Of a stretch of 64,000 nt of DNA, positions 26,823 through 36,283 are shown in pieces; position 1 is the first letter of the stretch; every line of letters begins with the position of its first letter. Under the pieces are notes generated by a model. The model was not told the DNA's origin and did not search any database. It worked only from the letters and a program-made list of their open reading frames with translations. Both the position numbers and the translations under genes were made by a program. This DNA is from Paenibacillus kyungheensis (lineage in GTDB: Bacteria; Bacillota; Bacilli; Paenibacillales; Paenibacillaceae), in the NCBI RefSeq assembly GCF_028606985.1, contig NZ_CP117416.1, positions 3,262,001-3,326,000 on the forward strand, in the 5' to 3' direction.

Positions 26823-27920
26823 TTACACTGTTGTTGATTGCTCTTGCATAGATTCTTCTAATGCACGAATAAAGATTTCATTTTCACGTGCTGTTCCGAC
26901 AGTAACACGAATGTACGTTGGGTATTTCTGATGCCCTGCACGTACAATAACGCCGCGACGCAGCATCGATTGGAATATTTCCAGTGCTTGATGCTTCACA
27001 TCTACCATAATGAAATTAGTCTGTGACGGGAAGTAATGAAGTCCTAGACGATCAAATTCTGCTGTTAAATATTGAATGCCTTCTTTGTTTTTATCATGAC
27101 ATTCTTGAACAAAATGTTGATCTGCTAATGCTTGACGTGCCGCAGCTTGACCAATTCGAGACGTATTGAACGGTTCACGTACTTGGTTGATCAACTTGAT
27201 CACATCAGCATGACCTACACCATAACCAATACGAAGCGCAGCCAGACCATAAATTTTGGAGAATGTACGCAAAATGACGACATTTGTATATTTTTCTAGT
27301 AACTTAAGACTTTGCGGGTAAGCCGCATCTGTTACATATTCATAGTAAGCTTCATCCAGAACAACCATTACACTACTCGGAACCTGTTCCAAAAAGCCGA
27401 TTAATTCTTCATGCGATACAATCGTACCTGTTGGATTATTGGGATTACACACCCAGATAATTTTAGTACGTCCATTGACTTGCGCCATCATACCTTCTAG
27501 ATCGTGTACACCGTCTTTTAAAGGCACTTCATGGACAAGTGCGCCTTCGATATCGGCATTGCTTTTATATACCGAAAACGTCTGATCTGCCATAATAGTC
27601 TCATCACCCGGCTCTAAAAAAGCACGTGTAATCAAAGCAATAATTTCATCTGAACCACAACCAAAAATAATCTGATTCGGTTCAACACCCAAATGTGCAC
27701 CTAGCTGTGCTGTTAATTCTACAGCTCCACCATCAGGATAAATATGTAGCTGAGTTAATTCTTTAGCAATCGCTTCTTGTACTGATGGAGCAGAACCGTA
27801 AGGATTTTCGTTAGATGCTAATTTGATCACTTCACTTAGACCGAGCTCACGTTTAACTTCTTCTAAAGGTTTACCTGGTTGGTATACAGGAATGTTAACA
27901 ATACGAGATTTAGGCTTCAT
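26823..27920 (-). CDS. hisC: histidinol-phosphate / aromatic aminotransferase
   Basis: This class I/II PLP aminotransferase has its PLP lysine in RTFSKIYGLAALRIGYG and the cofactor aspartate/tyrosine in VLDEAYYEY. In B. subtilis the same-position hisC serves both histidine synthesis and the last step of Tyr/Phe synthesis; that dual role is inferred here from the location between trpA and tyrA. The ATG at 27920 (MKPKSRIVNIP) has AAGGAG upstream; a further in-frame start 17 codons earlier lacks one. Length 365 fits the family. Confidence 0.95.
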   Translation of the reverse strand: MKPKSRIVNIPVYQPGKPLEEVKRELGLSEVIKLASNENPYGSAPSVQEAIAKELTQLHIYPDGGAVELTAQLGAHLGVEPNQIIFGCGSDEIIALITRAFLEPGDETIMADQTFSVYKSNADIEGALVHEVPLKDGVHDLEGMMAQVNGRTKIIWVCNPNNPTGTIVSHEELIGFLEQVPSSVMVVLDEAYYEYVTDAAYPQSLKLLEKYTNVVILRTFSKIYGLAALRIGYGVGHADVIKLINQVREPFNTSRIGQAAARQALADQHFVQECHDKNKEGIQYLTAEFDRLGLHYFPSQTNFIMVDVKHQALEIFQSMLRRGVIVRAGHQKYPTYIRVTVGTARENEIFIRALEESMQEQSTTV

Positions 27921-27992
27921 TCTTTTTAACTCCTTCATGTAAAAGTTGGAGCCGCTATGATAGGGCTCCATCTTTATTAATATAGTAATTTT

Positions 27993-28820
27993 TTATTCTT
28001 TTAATTCTGCCACAAATTTGCGAATTTGCAATAATCCTTCGATTTTGCGTTCAGGATTGGTTAAAAGAGGAATTTGTGATTCGATCTGACGTACAATCGC
28101 ACTACCTACTACCACGCCATCACAGAATTTAGAAAATTCTCTTACTTGTTCGCTACTCGAAATCCCAAATCCAACGGCTACTGGAAGATCGGTATTGCTT
28201 TTCACATCGCGGATAAATTGCTCTACATTATTATGAAACGAAGCTCGTTCTCCGGTTACTCCCAGTGAAGATACGCAATATACGAATCCTTGAGCACCAT
28301 CTAGAATCGCTGCGATTCGGTCATTGGATGTAGGAGCTACAAGAGGAATCAAGCTCACACCTGCTGCTTTGGCACGTTCTCTCATTTCACCAGACTCTTC
28401 AACAGGTAGATCAGGAATAATCATCCCGCTGATCCCATGAGCTTGCATCGTTTCAAAAAAAGTATCCAATCCAAATTGCAATATCGGATTATAATACGTA
28501 AACAAAATAAATGGCATTTCTACTCCGCGCTGACGTGCTCCATCTGCTACTTCTAGACAAGTATGAATCGTCACCTGATGAGTAAGCGCACGCTGAGAAG
28601 CACGCTGAATTACAGGTCCATCTGCTAGTGGATCGGAATAAGGTACTCCTAACTCCAAAATATCGGCTCCAGCCGCTTCCATTTCTACAATAATATCAAT
28701 AGTAGTCTGTGGATCAGGATCACCTACTGTAAGAAAAGGAATTAAAGCTGTTTTGCCTTCTTCTTTTAGGCGGGCAAACGTAGCATCCATACGATTCTGA
28801 CTTTGATCGGTCATGCTCAT
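27993..28820 (-). CDS. trpA: tryptophan synthase alpha chain
   Basis: TrpA splits indole-3-glycerol phosphate to indole, which is channelled to TrpB. The catalytic segments [17 protein letters not shown] and the phosphate site [11 protein letters not shown] are present in a 275-residue TIM barrel. The ATG overlaps the trpB stop by four bases (ATGA). It is the last trp gene before hisC. Confidence 0.97.
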   Translation of the reverse strand: MSMTDQSQNRMDATFARLKEEGKTALIPFLTVGDPDPQTTIDIIVEMEAAGADILELGVPYSDPLADGPVIQRASQRALTHQVTIHTCLEVADGARQRGVEMPFILFTYYNPILQFGLDTFFETMQAHGISGMIIPDLPVEESGEMRERAKAAGVSLIPLVAPTSNDRIAAILDGAQGFVYCVSSLGVTGERASFHNNVEQFIRDVKSNTDLPVAVGFGISSSEQVREFSKFCDGVVVGSAIVRQIESQIPLLTNPERKIEGLLQIRKFVAELKE

Positions 28821-30010
28821 TGTACGCCCTCCTCATACTGCATAATGGACTCTACATCTTTGTCGCCACGACCAGACAGGCAGATCACTAGAAGTTGATC
28901 ACTGCTCATATCTTTTGCGATTTTGACTACATGCGCAATCGCATGCGAAGATTCTAAAGCAGGAATAATACCTTCGGTACGGCAAAGTAATTTCAAAGCA
29001 TCCAAAGCTTCTGCATCGGTTACAGGCACATACTGTACACGCTTGATGTCTTTTAGATAAGAGTGTTCAGGGCCTACTCCCGGATAATCGAGACCGGCTG
29101 AGATCGAATGTGCAGGTTGAACCTGTCCGTATTCATCTTGCAATAGATAACTCATCGATCCTTGAAAAACACCTTTGGTTCCCAGACTCATCGTTGCTGC
29201 ATGTAGAGGTGTATCAATACCTCGTCCAGCGGCTTCGACACCGATCAGGTTAACATCTGTATCTTCTATAAACGGGTAAAACATACCGATTGCATTACTA
29301 CCGCCTCCGATACAAGCAACAACTGTATCTGGTAAACGATTTTCGATGTCTAAAATTTGACGGCGTGTCTCGTCTCCAATAATGCGTTGGAAATTACGTA
29401 CCATCATTGGATATGGATGAGGCCCTACTGCTGAACCTAGGATATAAAATGTATCTTCTACATTACTTACCCAGTAGCGTAATGCTTCATTTCCAGCATC
29501 TTTAAGGGTCATTGTACCCGAAGTAACGGGAACCACTTCTGCTCCTAACAATTTCATCCGAAATACATTTAACTGCTGACGACGAATATCTTCTTCGCCC
29601 ATAAATACTTTACATTCAAGCCCGAACAATGCCGCTACAGTAGCTGTAGCTACACCATGTTGACCTGCACCCGTTTCAGCAATCACTTTCTTTTTCCCTG
29701 TGCGCTTAGCGAGTAACCCTTGAGCAAGTGCGTTATTGATTTTATGAGCCCCTGTATGATTCAAATCTTCACGTTTTAGATAGATTTTAGGGCCGCCCAA
29801 TTCTTCGCTCAACCGTTGTGCATAATATAATGGTGTTTCCCGTCCAGAATATTCTTTAAGCAAATATTTGAGTTCTGTCTGAAATTCTTCATCTTCTGCA
29901 TATTGATAATAAGATTGTTCCAATTCGATAAGTGCATTCATCAGAGTCTCAGGCACATATCTTCCTCCAAAATCGCCGAAACGTCCTTTTGCATCTGGTA
30001 ATGTAGTCAT
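28817..30010 (-). CDS. trpB: tryptophan synthase beta chain
   Basis: TrpB condenses indole with serine using PLP. The PLP lysine is in [11 protein letters not shown], and the phosphate-binding loop is [26 protein letters not shown] at the N-terminus identifies the TrpB1 type that works with TrpA. The 397-residue length is standard. It abuts trpF (1-base overlap) and overlaps trpA, so expression is closely coupled. Confidence 0.97.
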   Translation of the reverse strand: MTTLPDAKGRFGDFGGRYVPETLMNALIELEQSYYQYAEDEEFQTELKYLLKEYSGRETPLYYAQRLSEELGGPKIYLKREDLNHTGAHKINNALAQGLLAKRTGKKKVIAETGAGQHGVATATVAALFGLECKVFMGEEDIRRQQLNVFRMKLLGAEVVPVTSGTMTLKDAGNEALRYWVSNVEDTFYILGSAVGPHPYPMMVRNFQRIIGDETRRQILDIENRLPDTVVACIGGGSNAIGMFYPFIEDTDVNLIGVEAAGRGIDTPLHAATMSLGTKGVFQGSMSYLLQDEYGQVQPAHSISAGLDYPGVGPEHSYLKDIKRVQYVPVTDAEALDALKLLCRTEGIIPALESSHAIAHVVKIAKDMSSDQLLVICLSGRGDKDVESIMQYEEGVQ

Positions 30011-30717
30011 TATGCCTTCACCCTTTCTACAAATGTTGTTATTTTCGTGATGTCTTTCATTCCGTCCGTTTCTACTCCACTTGATACATCGACGCCTTCA
30101 AGCGAATGATGATGGAGCAGAGATGATACATTGTCTGGTGTTAATCCTCCAGCAACAAGCAATGGAATATTATGTGTAACTGTCCACTGATGATAAGGTT
30201 CTATTTGGTCCCAGGCAAACGTTTTACCTGAACCTCCTCCATATAGAGGATCATACGTATCTAATAAAAAGGCATCGACAACGCCTTGATAAGGTAAAAG
30301 TTGTTGTTCTACAGATTGTTGTTGTGCTGTATTTGTCAGTGAAATCACTTTGAATACCTGCTTCTGCAATTGCTCTTGAATCTGTCTGCACAGTTCAGGA
30401 GACTCTTGACCATGAAGCTGGATCACATCAAGTGGTGCTACCTCAACGATATCTTTTAATTCATCCAATGTCGGATTTACAAACACACCGACACTTTGAG
30501 GAACTGTATCGTTTTGCCATTGATGCAACGTTTTGATCAGCATAGCTGCTTGATCACGATTCACTTGACGCTTGCTTGTAGCAAAAACGAAACCGATGTA
30601 ATCAATCGGTAATTGTATCATAGATTTTAGCACTTCAACGCTTTGAAGTCCACAAATTTTTACGTATTTTTTTTCGCTGTTACTTTGCTCAGTGGATGAT
30701 TGTTGAGCTTTATTCAT
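30010..30717 (-). CDS. trpF: phosphoribosylanthranilate isomerase
   Basis: The family signature KICGLQ lies close to the N-terminus, and [20 protein letters not shown] with [12 protein letters not shown] gives the catalytic Asp and phosphate site. It isomerises phosphoribosylanthranilate in tryptophan synthesis. The ATG at 30717 (MNKAQQ) overlaps the trpC stop in ATGAATAA; a start six codons upstream is also open. A hydrophilic lead of about 17 residues precedes the core. Confidence 0.94.
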   Translation of the reverse strand: MNKAQQSSTEQSNSEKKYVKICGLQSVEVLKSMIQLPIDYIGFVFATSKRQVNRDQAAMLIKTLHQWQNDTVPQSVGVFVNPTLDELKDIVEVAPLDVIQLHGQESPELCRQIQEQLQKQVFKVISLTNTAQQQSVEQQLLPYQGVVDAFLLDTYDPLYGGGSGKTFAWDQIEPYHQWTVTHNIPLLVAGGLTPDNVSSLLHHHSLEGVDVSSGVETDGMKDITKITTFVERVKA

Positions 30718-31546
30718 GTGTGCTTTTGGAATCATTGAAGTTGGCAGTTTTGGTAGGTTCCATAAGCGTTGTTACAGCGTTACGGATATCGTCTTTACGC
30801 ATAAAGTACTCTCCAACCAATACGCCTTTAGCTCCTGCACCTGATAAATAAATCATATCATCCACTCCAGAAATTCCACTTTCACTGATCAAAGGAACAT
30901 TGGCTGGAACGAGATTAATCAGTTCAACCGTAGTCGCAAGTGATGTCTCAAATGTTTTGAGATTGCGATTATTTACACCAATTAATCCATGTTCAGCGGC
31001 TCCTTTAATTTGTAATACGGTCGCTAGTTCTTCGCGATCATGTACTTCAATCAATACATCCAGTCCAATAGATAATGCCAGATCAAAAAACGATTGTAAT
31101 TGTTCTGGTGTCAAAATAGCTGCGATTAACAAAATAGCATCTGCACCGATTAAGCGTGCTTCATAAATCTGCACCTCATCAATAATAAAGTCTTTACGCA
31201 GTAACGGAAGCTGTACTGCATGGTGAATAGCGGTTAAGTATTCTTTATTTCCCTGGAAATAATCGACATCTGTTAATACAGAGATACAATCTGCCCCTGC
31301 ATCTTCATACGCTTTAGCAATTTCAACAGGATCAAAGTCCGGACGAATCAATCCTTTCGATGGCGAAGCTTTTTTCACTTCAGCAATCAATCCCATCGAA
31401 TGATGAGGATGTTGGATTAATGCTTTTCGAAAACCTTTTGTTGCAGGTAAAGTTTTAATCTGCTCTTTGGCTTGTTCTACCGAAAATGACTTTTTCAATT
31501 GTTCAACTTCCTGTTGTTTGGTTACTACAATACGATCAAGATACAT
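30710..31546 (-). CDS. trpC: indole-3-glycerol phosphate synthase
   Basis: TrpC closes the indole ring in tryptophan synthesis. The 278-residue TIM barrel contains EVKKASPSKGLI (catalytic Lys), LLRKDFIIDEVQIYEAR, GVNNRNLKTF and SESGISGVDD. The start overlaps the trpD 3' end by eleven bases and the stop overlaps trpF by eight. Confidence 0.97.
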   Translation of the reverse strand: MYLDRIVVTKQQEVEQLKKSFSVEQAKEQIKTLPATKGFRKALIQHPHHSMGLIAEVKKASPSKGLIRPDFDPVEIAKAYEDAGADCISVLTDVDYFQGNKEYLTAIHHAVQLPLLRKDFIIDEVQIYEARLIGADAILLIAAILTPEQLQSFFDLALSIGLDVLIEVHDREELATVLQIKGAAEHGLIGVNNRNLKTFETSLATTVELINLVPANVPLISESGISGVDDMIYLSGAGAKGVLVGEYFMRKDDIRNAVTTLMEPTKTANFNDSKSTHE

Positions 31547-32576
31547 GGCTTAATCCCTCCGTTGTGTCTATTAATTGTTGTAACTTATGAGCAGCAGCTC
31601 CTGAATCGATAGCTTGAGCTGCTATAACGGCTCCTTGCGCAAGTGAATCGGCCTGACCTGAAAGGTAGATACAGGCTGCACTATTTGCGACTACGACATC
31701 ACGATAAGCACTTTCTTCTCCGCGCAGTACACTGCGAATAATATCAGCATTTTCCATAGCGTCTCCGCCTAATGTATGTTCTATTGGATGTGTAGGTAGA
31801 CCAAAATCTGCCGGGCTAATCTCATAGGTGTGTACTTGACCATCTTTTAGCTCTGCTACTCTTGTAGGGGCAGATATACTAATTTCATCAAGTCCATCCA
31901 GACTAGCTACAACCAGTGCACGCTTCAATCCTAGTAAATGAAGTGTATGGGCTACTGTCTCAATCTTACTAATATCGTACAACCCAATCAACTGACGGTC
32001 GGCTCCGGCTGGATTCGTTAAAGGCCCTAACATATTAAAGACCGTACGCACCCCTAACTCACGACGTGTAGCAGCGGCATACTTCATAGATGGATGAAAC
32101 ACTTGCGCAAACATAAAGCAAATACCGATATCTTCCAAACATGCAGCCGCTTGCTCGGGATTTAGCGTAATATTCACACCGAGAGCTTCTAATACATCTG
32201 CACTTCCTGCTTTCCCAGAAGCAGATCGATTACCATGCTTGGCAACACGTACACCGATAGAAGAAGCAATAATCGCAGATACCGTTGAAATATTAAATTT
32301 ATGAATCCCCGAGCCACCTGTTCCGCAAGTATCTAACAACCCATCTGATAATACAGGAACACTACCTCCATTAGTACGCATCGCTTCTGCTAGACCCGTA
32401 ATTTCTTCTACTGTTTCTCCTTTGATTCGAAGAGCTGTCAGTAAGCCTCCGATTTGAGAAGGAGTAGCAATACCGCTCATAATTACATTCATCACTTGAC
32501 TCGACTGTTCGCGTGTTAAGTGCTTGCCTTCAATAATGGTAGCAATTGCTTGTTGCATCAGTTCATTTCCAACCAT
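31536..32576 (-). CDS. trpD: anthranilate phosphoribosyltransferase
   Basis: TrpD transfers phosphoribosyl from PRPP to anthranilate. The glycine-rich PRPP site DTCGTGGSGIHKFNIST and the KHGNRSASGKAGSADVLEALG segment are intact in 346 residues. It lies 52 bases after trpE. It is the stand-alone form, with no fused glutaminase. Confidence 0.97.
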   Translation of the reverse strand: MVGNELMQQAIATIIEGKHLTREQSSQVMNVIMSGIATPSQIGGLLTALRIKGETVEEITGLAEAMRTNGGSVPVLSDGLLDTCGTGGSGIHKFNISTVSAIIASSIGVRVAKHGNRSASGKAGSADVLEALGVNITLNPEQAAACLEDIGICFMFAQVFHPSMKYAAATRRELGVRTVFNMLGPLTNPAGADRQLIGLYDISKIETVAHTLHLLGLKRALVVASLDGLDEISISAPTRVAELKDGQVHTYEISPADFGLPTHPIEHTLGGDAMENADIIRSVLRGEESAYRDVVVANSAACIYLSGQADSLAQGAVIAAQAIDSGAAAHKLQQLIDTTEGLSHVS

Positions 32577-32628
32577 CTCTGTCTCTCCTTTACCTCTTTT
32601 ATCTTTATCTATTTATTTACAAGGATGT

Positions 32629-34185
32629 TTAACGATCATATCCGTACATGTAATCTTGATTGATTTCAGACTCGTTTTCTTGCTCTTTTGGTAAAAACAT
32701 CGCTTCAGCAACACGAATCGATTTGAGCATTCCTTTAGCTTTGTTCACTGTTTCTTCGTATTCTTTTTCTGGAACCGAATCCCAGACGATACCTGCTCCT
32801 GCTTGTACATAAGCTTTCCCGTTTTTGAAAATAATCGTTCGAATCGTAATACAAGCATCCATATTGCCGGAGAATCCTAGATAACCGATTGCTCCTGCAT
32901 AAGCACCACGTGCTTCATTTTCGATTTCAGCAATAATTTCCATCGCTCTTAATTTCGGTGCACCAGATACGGTTCCAGCAGGCAGACAGGATAAGAACGC
33001 ATCGAAAAAGTCTTTATCTTTGTGCAATGTACCTGATACGCCAGATACAATATGCATCACATGGGAATACCGTTCGATTTCCATAAATGTATCTGTTTTG
33101 ACACTTCCGAATTCAGATACTCGTCCTAGATCGTTACGACCGAGATCGACTAACATTAGATGTTCTGCACGTTCTTTCTCGTCTTGAAGCAATTCTTCAG
33201 CTAATGCTTGGTCTTCGGCTTCTGTCTGACCACGAGGACGCGTTCCGGCGATAGGACGTGCCTCTAAGCGATCTCCTGCTACTTTTACAAGTGCTTCTGG
33301 CGATGTACCTACAATAATCTCATCATCCATTTTCAAATAATACATATACGGTGATGGATTCATTGTGCGTAATACACGATATACTTCAAGCGGCGATACT
33401 TCTGTCTCAATATGAAACCGTTGAGATAAAACCACTTGAAAAATATCACCAGCACGAATATATTCTTTTGCCCGATCTACACCGTCCAAATATTCTTCTT
33501 TGGTCATATTGGATTGAATTTCGCCCATCTCTACATCTTCTGATACCGGGCTACGTCCCATCGTACTGATAGAAGGCTGCGTTTTTAATAAATCTTCTGT
33601 CGCTTCTAGCTTACGGCTCGCTTTGATATAAGCTTCACGAATTTGTTGTTCTGTAGCGTTATCCGGCACATGCACATTACCAACTAACAAAATATGTTGT
33701 TTTACATGGTCAAATACCACAATCTGATCACAGAACATAAATTGAATATCATCCATCTGCATATCATCTATCCGATGAGCAGGTAATTTTTCATAATACT
33801 GTTGTAGATCATAGCCGAAAAATCCGATCGCTCCGCCTGTAAATGGAGGCAATCCATCTACTTTGGGACTACGGTAACGTTGCAATAATGTTTTGAGTTG
33901 TTCAATAGGCTTGCCTGCTAATTCGGCTTCCTGACCGTTGATTTCAAGTTTGATTCTGCCCTTTTTGCCAGAGATCAGAAGAAATGGATCACTACCGATA
34001 AACGAATATCGCGCCCATTTACTACCGCCTTCTACACTTTCCAGTAGAAAGGCACGCTTATGATCAGCATAACGTTGAAAAATCCGAATCGGGGTCTCCA
34101 TATCGCCTAGCAAACGTTTGACAATAGGAATCAAATTATATTCTTTCGATGTTGCAATCACTTGTTCAATATTGGGCTGAATCAT
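32629..34185 (-). CDS. trpE: anthranilate synthase component I
   Basis: TrpE makes anthranilate from chorismate. The chorismate-binding core is intact (IAGTRPRGQTEAED, LVDLGRNDLGRVSEFG, FLSCLPAGTVSGAPK), and LLESVEGGSKWARYSF near residue 48 is the tryptophan feedback site. It is 518 residues long. No glutaminase gene (trpG/pabA) is present in the operon, as in B. subtilis where PabA is shared with folate synthesis. A ribosome site GAGGAG and an intrinsic terminator lie upstream. Confidence 0.97.
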   Translation of the reverse strand: MIQPNIEQVIATSKEYNLIPIVKRLLGDMETPIRIFQRYADHKRAFLLESVEGGSKWARYSFIGSDPFLLISGKKGRIKLEINGQEAELAGKPIEQLKTLLQRYRSPKVDGLPPFTGGAIGFFGYDLQQYYEKLPAHRIDDMQMDDIQFMFCDQIVVFDHVKQHILLVGNVHVPDNATEQQIREAYIKASRKLEATEDLLKTQPSISTMGRSPVSEDVEMGEIQSNMTKEEYLDGVDRAKEYIRAGDIFQVVLSQRFHIETEVSPLEVYRVLRTMNPSPYMYYLKMDDEIIVGTSPEALVKVAGDRLEARPIAGTRPRGQTEAEDQALAEELLQDEKERAEHLMLVDLGRNDLGRVSEFGSVKTDTFMEIERYSHVMHIVSGVSGTLHKDKDFFDAFLSCLPAGTVSGAPKLRAMEIIAEIENEARGAYAGAIGYLGFSGNMDACITIRTIIFKNGKAYVQAGAGIVWDSVPEKEYEETVNKAKGMLKSIRVAEAMFLPKEQENESEINQDYMYGYDR

Positions 34186-34684
34186 AGTATTCGCTCCTCA
34201 GATTTGTATTTTGGGTACTAAAAAAGCCTTCACGCGTGTCGACGCATGAAGGCTGCAATAGACGTACAAAATGTACAAATGTCAGAATCGATTACTTGGG
34301 ATTCCGGCAGAATCGAAGTATTCCCACTACAAATAGTACAAAGAAATAAGTAAACAGATATTATACATCTGCATACTGATATTCATCATCTGTCAGCTAT
34401 CTAGTTAGCACCACTTTGATATGATTACCCATTTATGATAACAGTGATACACTCTTGTATCTCTCGTTATATCCATCATTCTGATAATCATCATTTTAGG
34501 TGATACTTACGATTGTGCTATACAGATACTTCTATTGTCTATTTCTAGCTGTACCACGTTATACTGCTTGAAACGTCTTCGCTATTGTCTTCCTGCTGGC
34601 ACACGATCCGAATTGAATAACATACAGTGTCTTCACACTTATGGATCAATCCGCTCTGCCCGCCGACAAGGCTTACGTTTCATT
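34186..34684 (-). promoter_or_regulatory. long trp leader between the TRAP site and trpE
   Basis: About 500 bases contain no supported gene on the minus strand. Hairpins seen include AGTGT/ACACT (around 34627-34641) and GATTC-TGCCG-GAATC (around 34300-34315). A second GATTC lies downstream and could compete for pairing. No T-box sequence was found. A TATAAT-like box near 34360 could mark a second promoter but lacks a good -35. Confidence 0.4.
34219..34253 (-). terminator. intrinsic terminator in the trp leader (attenuator candidate)
   Basis: Minus-strand GCCTTCATGCGT and ACGCGTGAAGGC form a 12-bp stem (one G-T pair) with loop CGAC, followed by TTTTTT. It lies about 35 bases before the trpE start, so readthrough is required for trp expression. 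Confidence 0.88.
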
Positions 34685-34743
34685 CTCATCTATACTCTTC
34701 TCTACCTCTACTTGCATCTCAGCTCATTACACGGCTCTTACTA
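34685..34743 (-). promoter_or_regulatory. TRAP-binding site: (G/U)AG triplet array in the trp leader
   Basis: On the minus-strand RNA, canonical GAG or UAG triplets start at the plus-strand equivalents 34741, 34735, 34723, 34718, 34706 or 34708, 34700 or 34702, 34695, 34690 and 34685, mostly two or three bases apart. Two wider gaps each hold a degenerate triplet, which would give eleven, the number of TRAP subunits. TRAP (mtrB) is encoded at 44629-44865. The array begins about ten bases after a predicted transcription start. Confidence 0.72.
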
Positions 34744-34758
34744 TTTATCTTAACGACT

Positions 34759-34788
34759 ACTATACAGCAAAAGAAACGTCTAACGCAA
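34759..34788 (-). promoter_or_regulatory. candidate trp promoter
   Basis: TTGCGT (34783-34788) and TATAGT (34759-34764) are 18 bases apart on the minus strand, just after the aroH stop codon. A start near 34752 would place the TRAP triplets at the very 5' end of the RNA. Confidence 0.45.
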
Positions 34789-34804
34789 CCCTTACATCCT
34801 ATCC

Positions 34805-35176
34805 CTATTCTGAAATGACTAAATCTGGACGTAATCGCTTGGCTTCGTTTAAATAAACATGTTTGATTTCTTGTTGTGATTTTGTCGTATTTACTTGAAT
34901 CATCAGTCGGATACATTTAGGTAAGCTGTTCTGTACTGCTGCTTCCACCGCACACATTAAAGGAACCATATTCCAACCTTCCATTTCACGAATCGCTAAT
35001 GCTGGAAAAATAGCATCCAGATCAGGTGTCATCGTAATCCAGATACAGCTGATATCTTCAGGTTCAAATTGATTACGGCCTACAATCTCCTTCAGCAATA
35101 CTACGGTTTCATCCAATATTTCCTGTTTGTCATTATTGATTACTGTAGTAGCCCCACGAATTCCTCGATTGTACAT
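34805..35176 (-). CDS. aroH: chorismate mutase, AroH type
   Basis: The 123-residue protein is the small trimeric AroH-type chorismate mutase: RGIRGATTVINNDKQEILDET at the N-terminus holds the catalytic Arg of the B. subtilis enzyme, and FPALAIREMEGWNMVPLMC supplies further active-site residues. It converts chorismate to prephenate for Phe and Tyr. It lies four bases after aroB, immediately before the trp promoter region, matching B. subtilis order. Confidence 0.95.
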   Translation of the reverse strand: MYNRGIRGATTVINNDKQEILDETVVLLKEIVGRNQFEPEDISCIWITMTPDLDAIFPALAIREMEGWNMVPLMCAVEAAVQNSLPKCIRLMIQVNTTKSQQEIKHVYLNEAKRLRPDLVISE

Positions 35177-35179
35177 CGT

Positions 35180-36283
35180 TTACACCTCTTCCTTTAATTG
35201 CTCGACTACACGGCGTACCAGATCATAATCAACATTGTGATTGATCTCTACAACACCAATCGATTTGGGAACGATAAATGTCATTGATCCTTCTTGAAAT
35301 TTTTTATCATGCATCATCGCTTCCATAATCCGATCAGTATCCAGACGTTCAGGCAATACAGTAGGCAGTCCAAGTGCTGTTAACATACGACGTGTCGTAT
35401 CCACCAGACCGGGTTCTCCACCTAATTGTTCACCGATCAGCGCAGAACCGACCATACCAATAGAGATCGCTTCTCCATGAATAATCTCACCATATCCTGC
35501 TACCGCTTCAATAGCATGTCCTATAGTGTGTCCTAGATTAAGAATTGCTCGTAGATCATTTTCGCGTTCATCACGTGAAACGACGATTGCTTTGATCGAA
35601 CATCCTTTTTCCAATCCATAACCCATCACTGTCATGTCTACAGATTTCAATTCTTCAGCATGCTCCAGACACCAATAAGCAAATTCTTTATCCCAGATTA
35701 AACCATGCTTCACCATCTCTGCAAGTCCAGCATTAATTTCACGTTTGGGTAATGTTTGAAGTGTTGTCAGATCATATAATACGAACTCTGGTTGATGAAA
35801 AACACCGATCATATTTTTAGCCAGACGATGATTAATCGCTACTTTTCCACCTACACTGCTATCATGTGCAAGTACGCTAGTCGGCATCTGAATAAACCGG
35901 ATACCGCGCATATAGGAGCCAGCGACAAACCCAGCCAGATCACCTACTACACCGCCACCCAAAGCGATGACAGTCGATTTGCGATCCAGACCACCTTGAA
36001 TCGCTTTGGTCATGACTTCTTCAAATACAGACATCGATTTGGACTGTTCCCCTGCACCTACAATCGCGGTCACGACTGTAAATCCAGAAGCAGTCAATGA
36101 CTGCTCCACAATATTCAGATAAGGATCAGCCACATGTTCATCGGTAACGATCAATACCGGGCTTTGCTTAGAAATGTGATGATTGTCTAAATAATTTCCT
36201 GCCTGTTGCAACAAATCTTCTCCAATATAGATTGGATAGGAACGTTCGCCAAGTTGGACATCAACGGTTCTCACCGCAGACAT
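35180..36283 (-). CDS. aroB: 3-dehydroquinate synthase
   Basis: AroB makes 3-dehydroquinate in the shikimate pathway, using NAD+ and a divalent metal. The NAD-binding ALGGGVVGDLAGFVAGSYMRG and metal ligands in AGLAEMVKHG, ILNLGHTIGHAIE and GYGEIIHGEAISIGM are all present. Length 367. It overlaps the aroC stop by one base (TAATG-type junction). Confidence 0.97.
   Translation of the reverse strand: MSAVRTVDVQLGERSYPIYIGEDLLQQAGNYLDNHHISKQSPVLIVTDEHVADPYLNIVEQSLTASGFTVVTAIVGAGEQSKSMSVFEEVMTKAIQGGLDRKSTVIALGGGVVGDLAGFVAGSYMRGIRFIQMPTSVLAHDSSVGGKVAINHRLAKNMIGVFHQPEFVLYDLTTLQTLPKREINAGLAEMVKHGLIWDKEFAYWCLEHAEELKSVDMTVMGYGLEKGCSIKAIVVSRDERENDLRAILNLGHTIGHAIEAVAGYGEIIHGEAISIGMVGSALIGEQLGGEPGLVDTTRRMLTALGLPTVLPERLDTDRIMEAMMHDKKFQEGSMTFIVPKSIGVVEINHNVDYDLVRRVVEQLKEEV

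Noticed and set aside
34186-34804. T-box or tryptophan-rich leader peptide controlling trp
   Set aside because: No T-box sequence (GGGTGG-type) and no run of Trp codons after a ribosome site was found; the triplet array and mtrB explain regulation better.
34535-34856. Several plus-strand frames of 60-72 codons opposite the trp leader
   Set aside because: They overlap the TRAP array and promoter on the other strand and one another; no ribosome sites; composition explained by the CTC/CTA-rich complement of the triplets.
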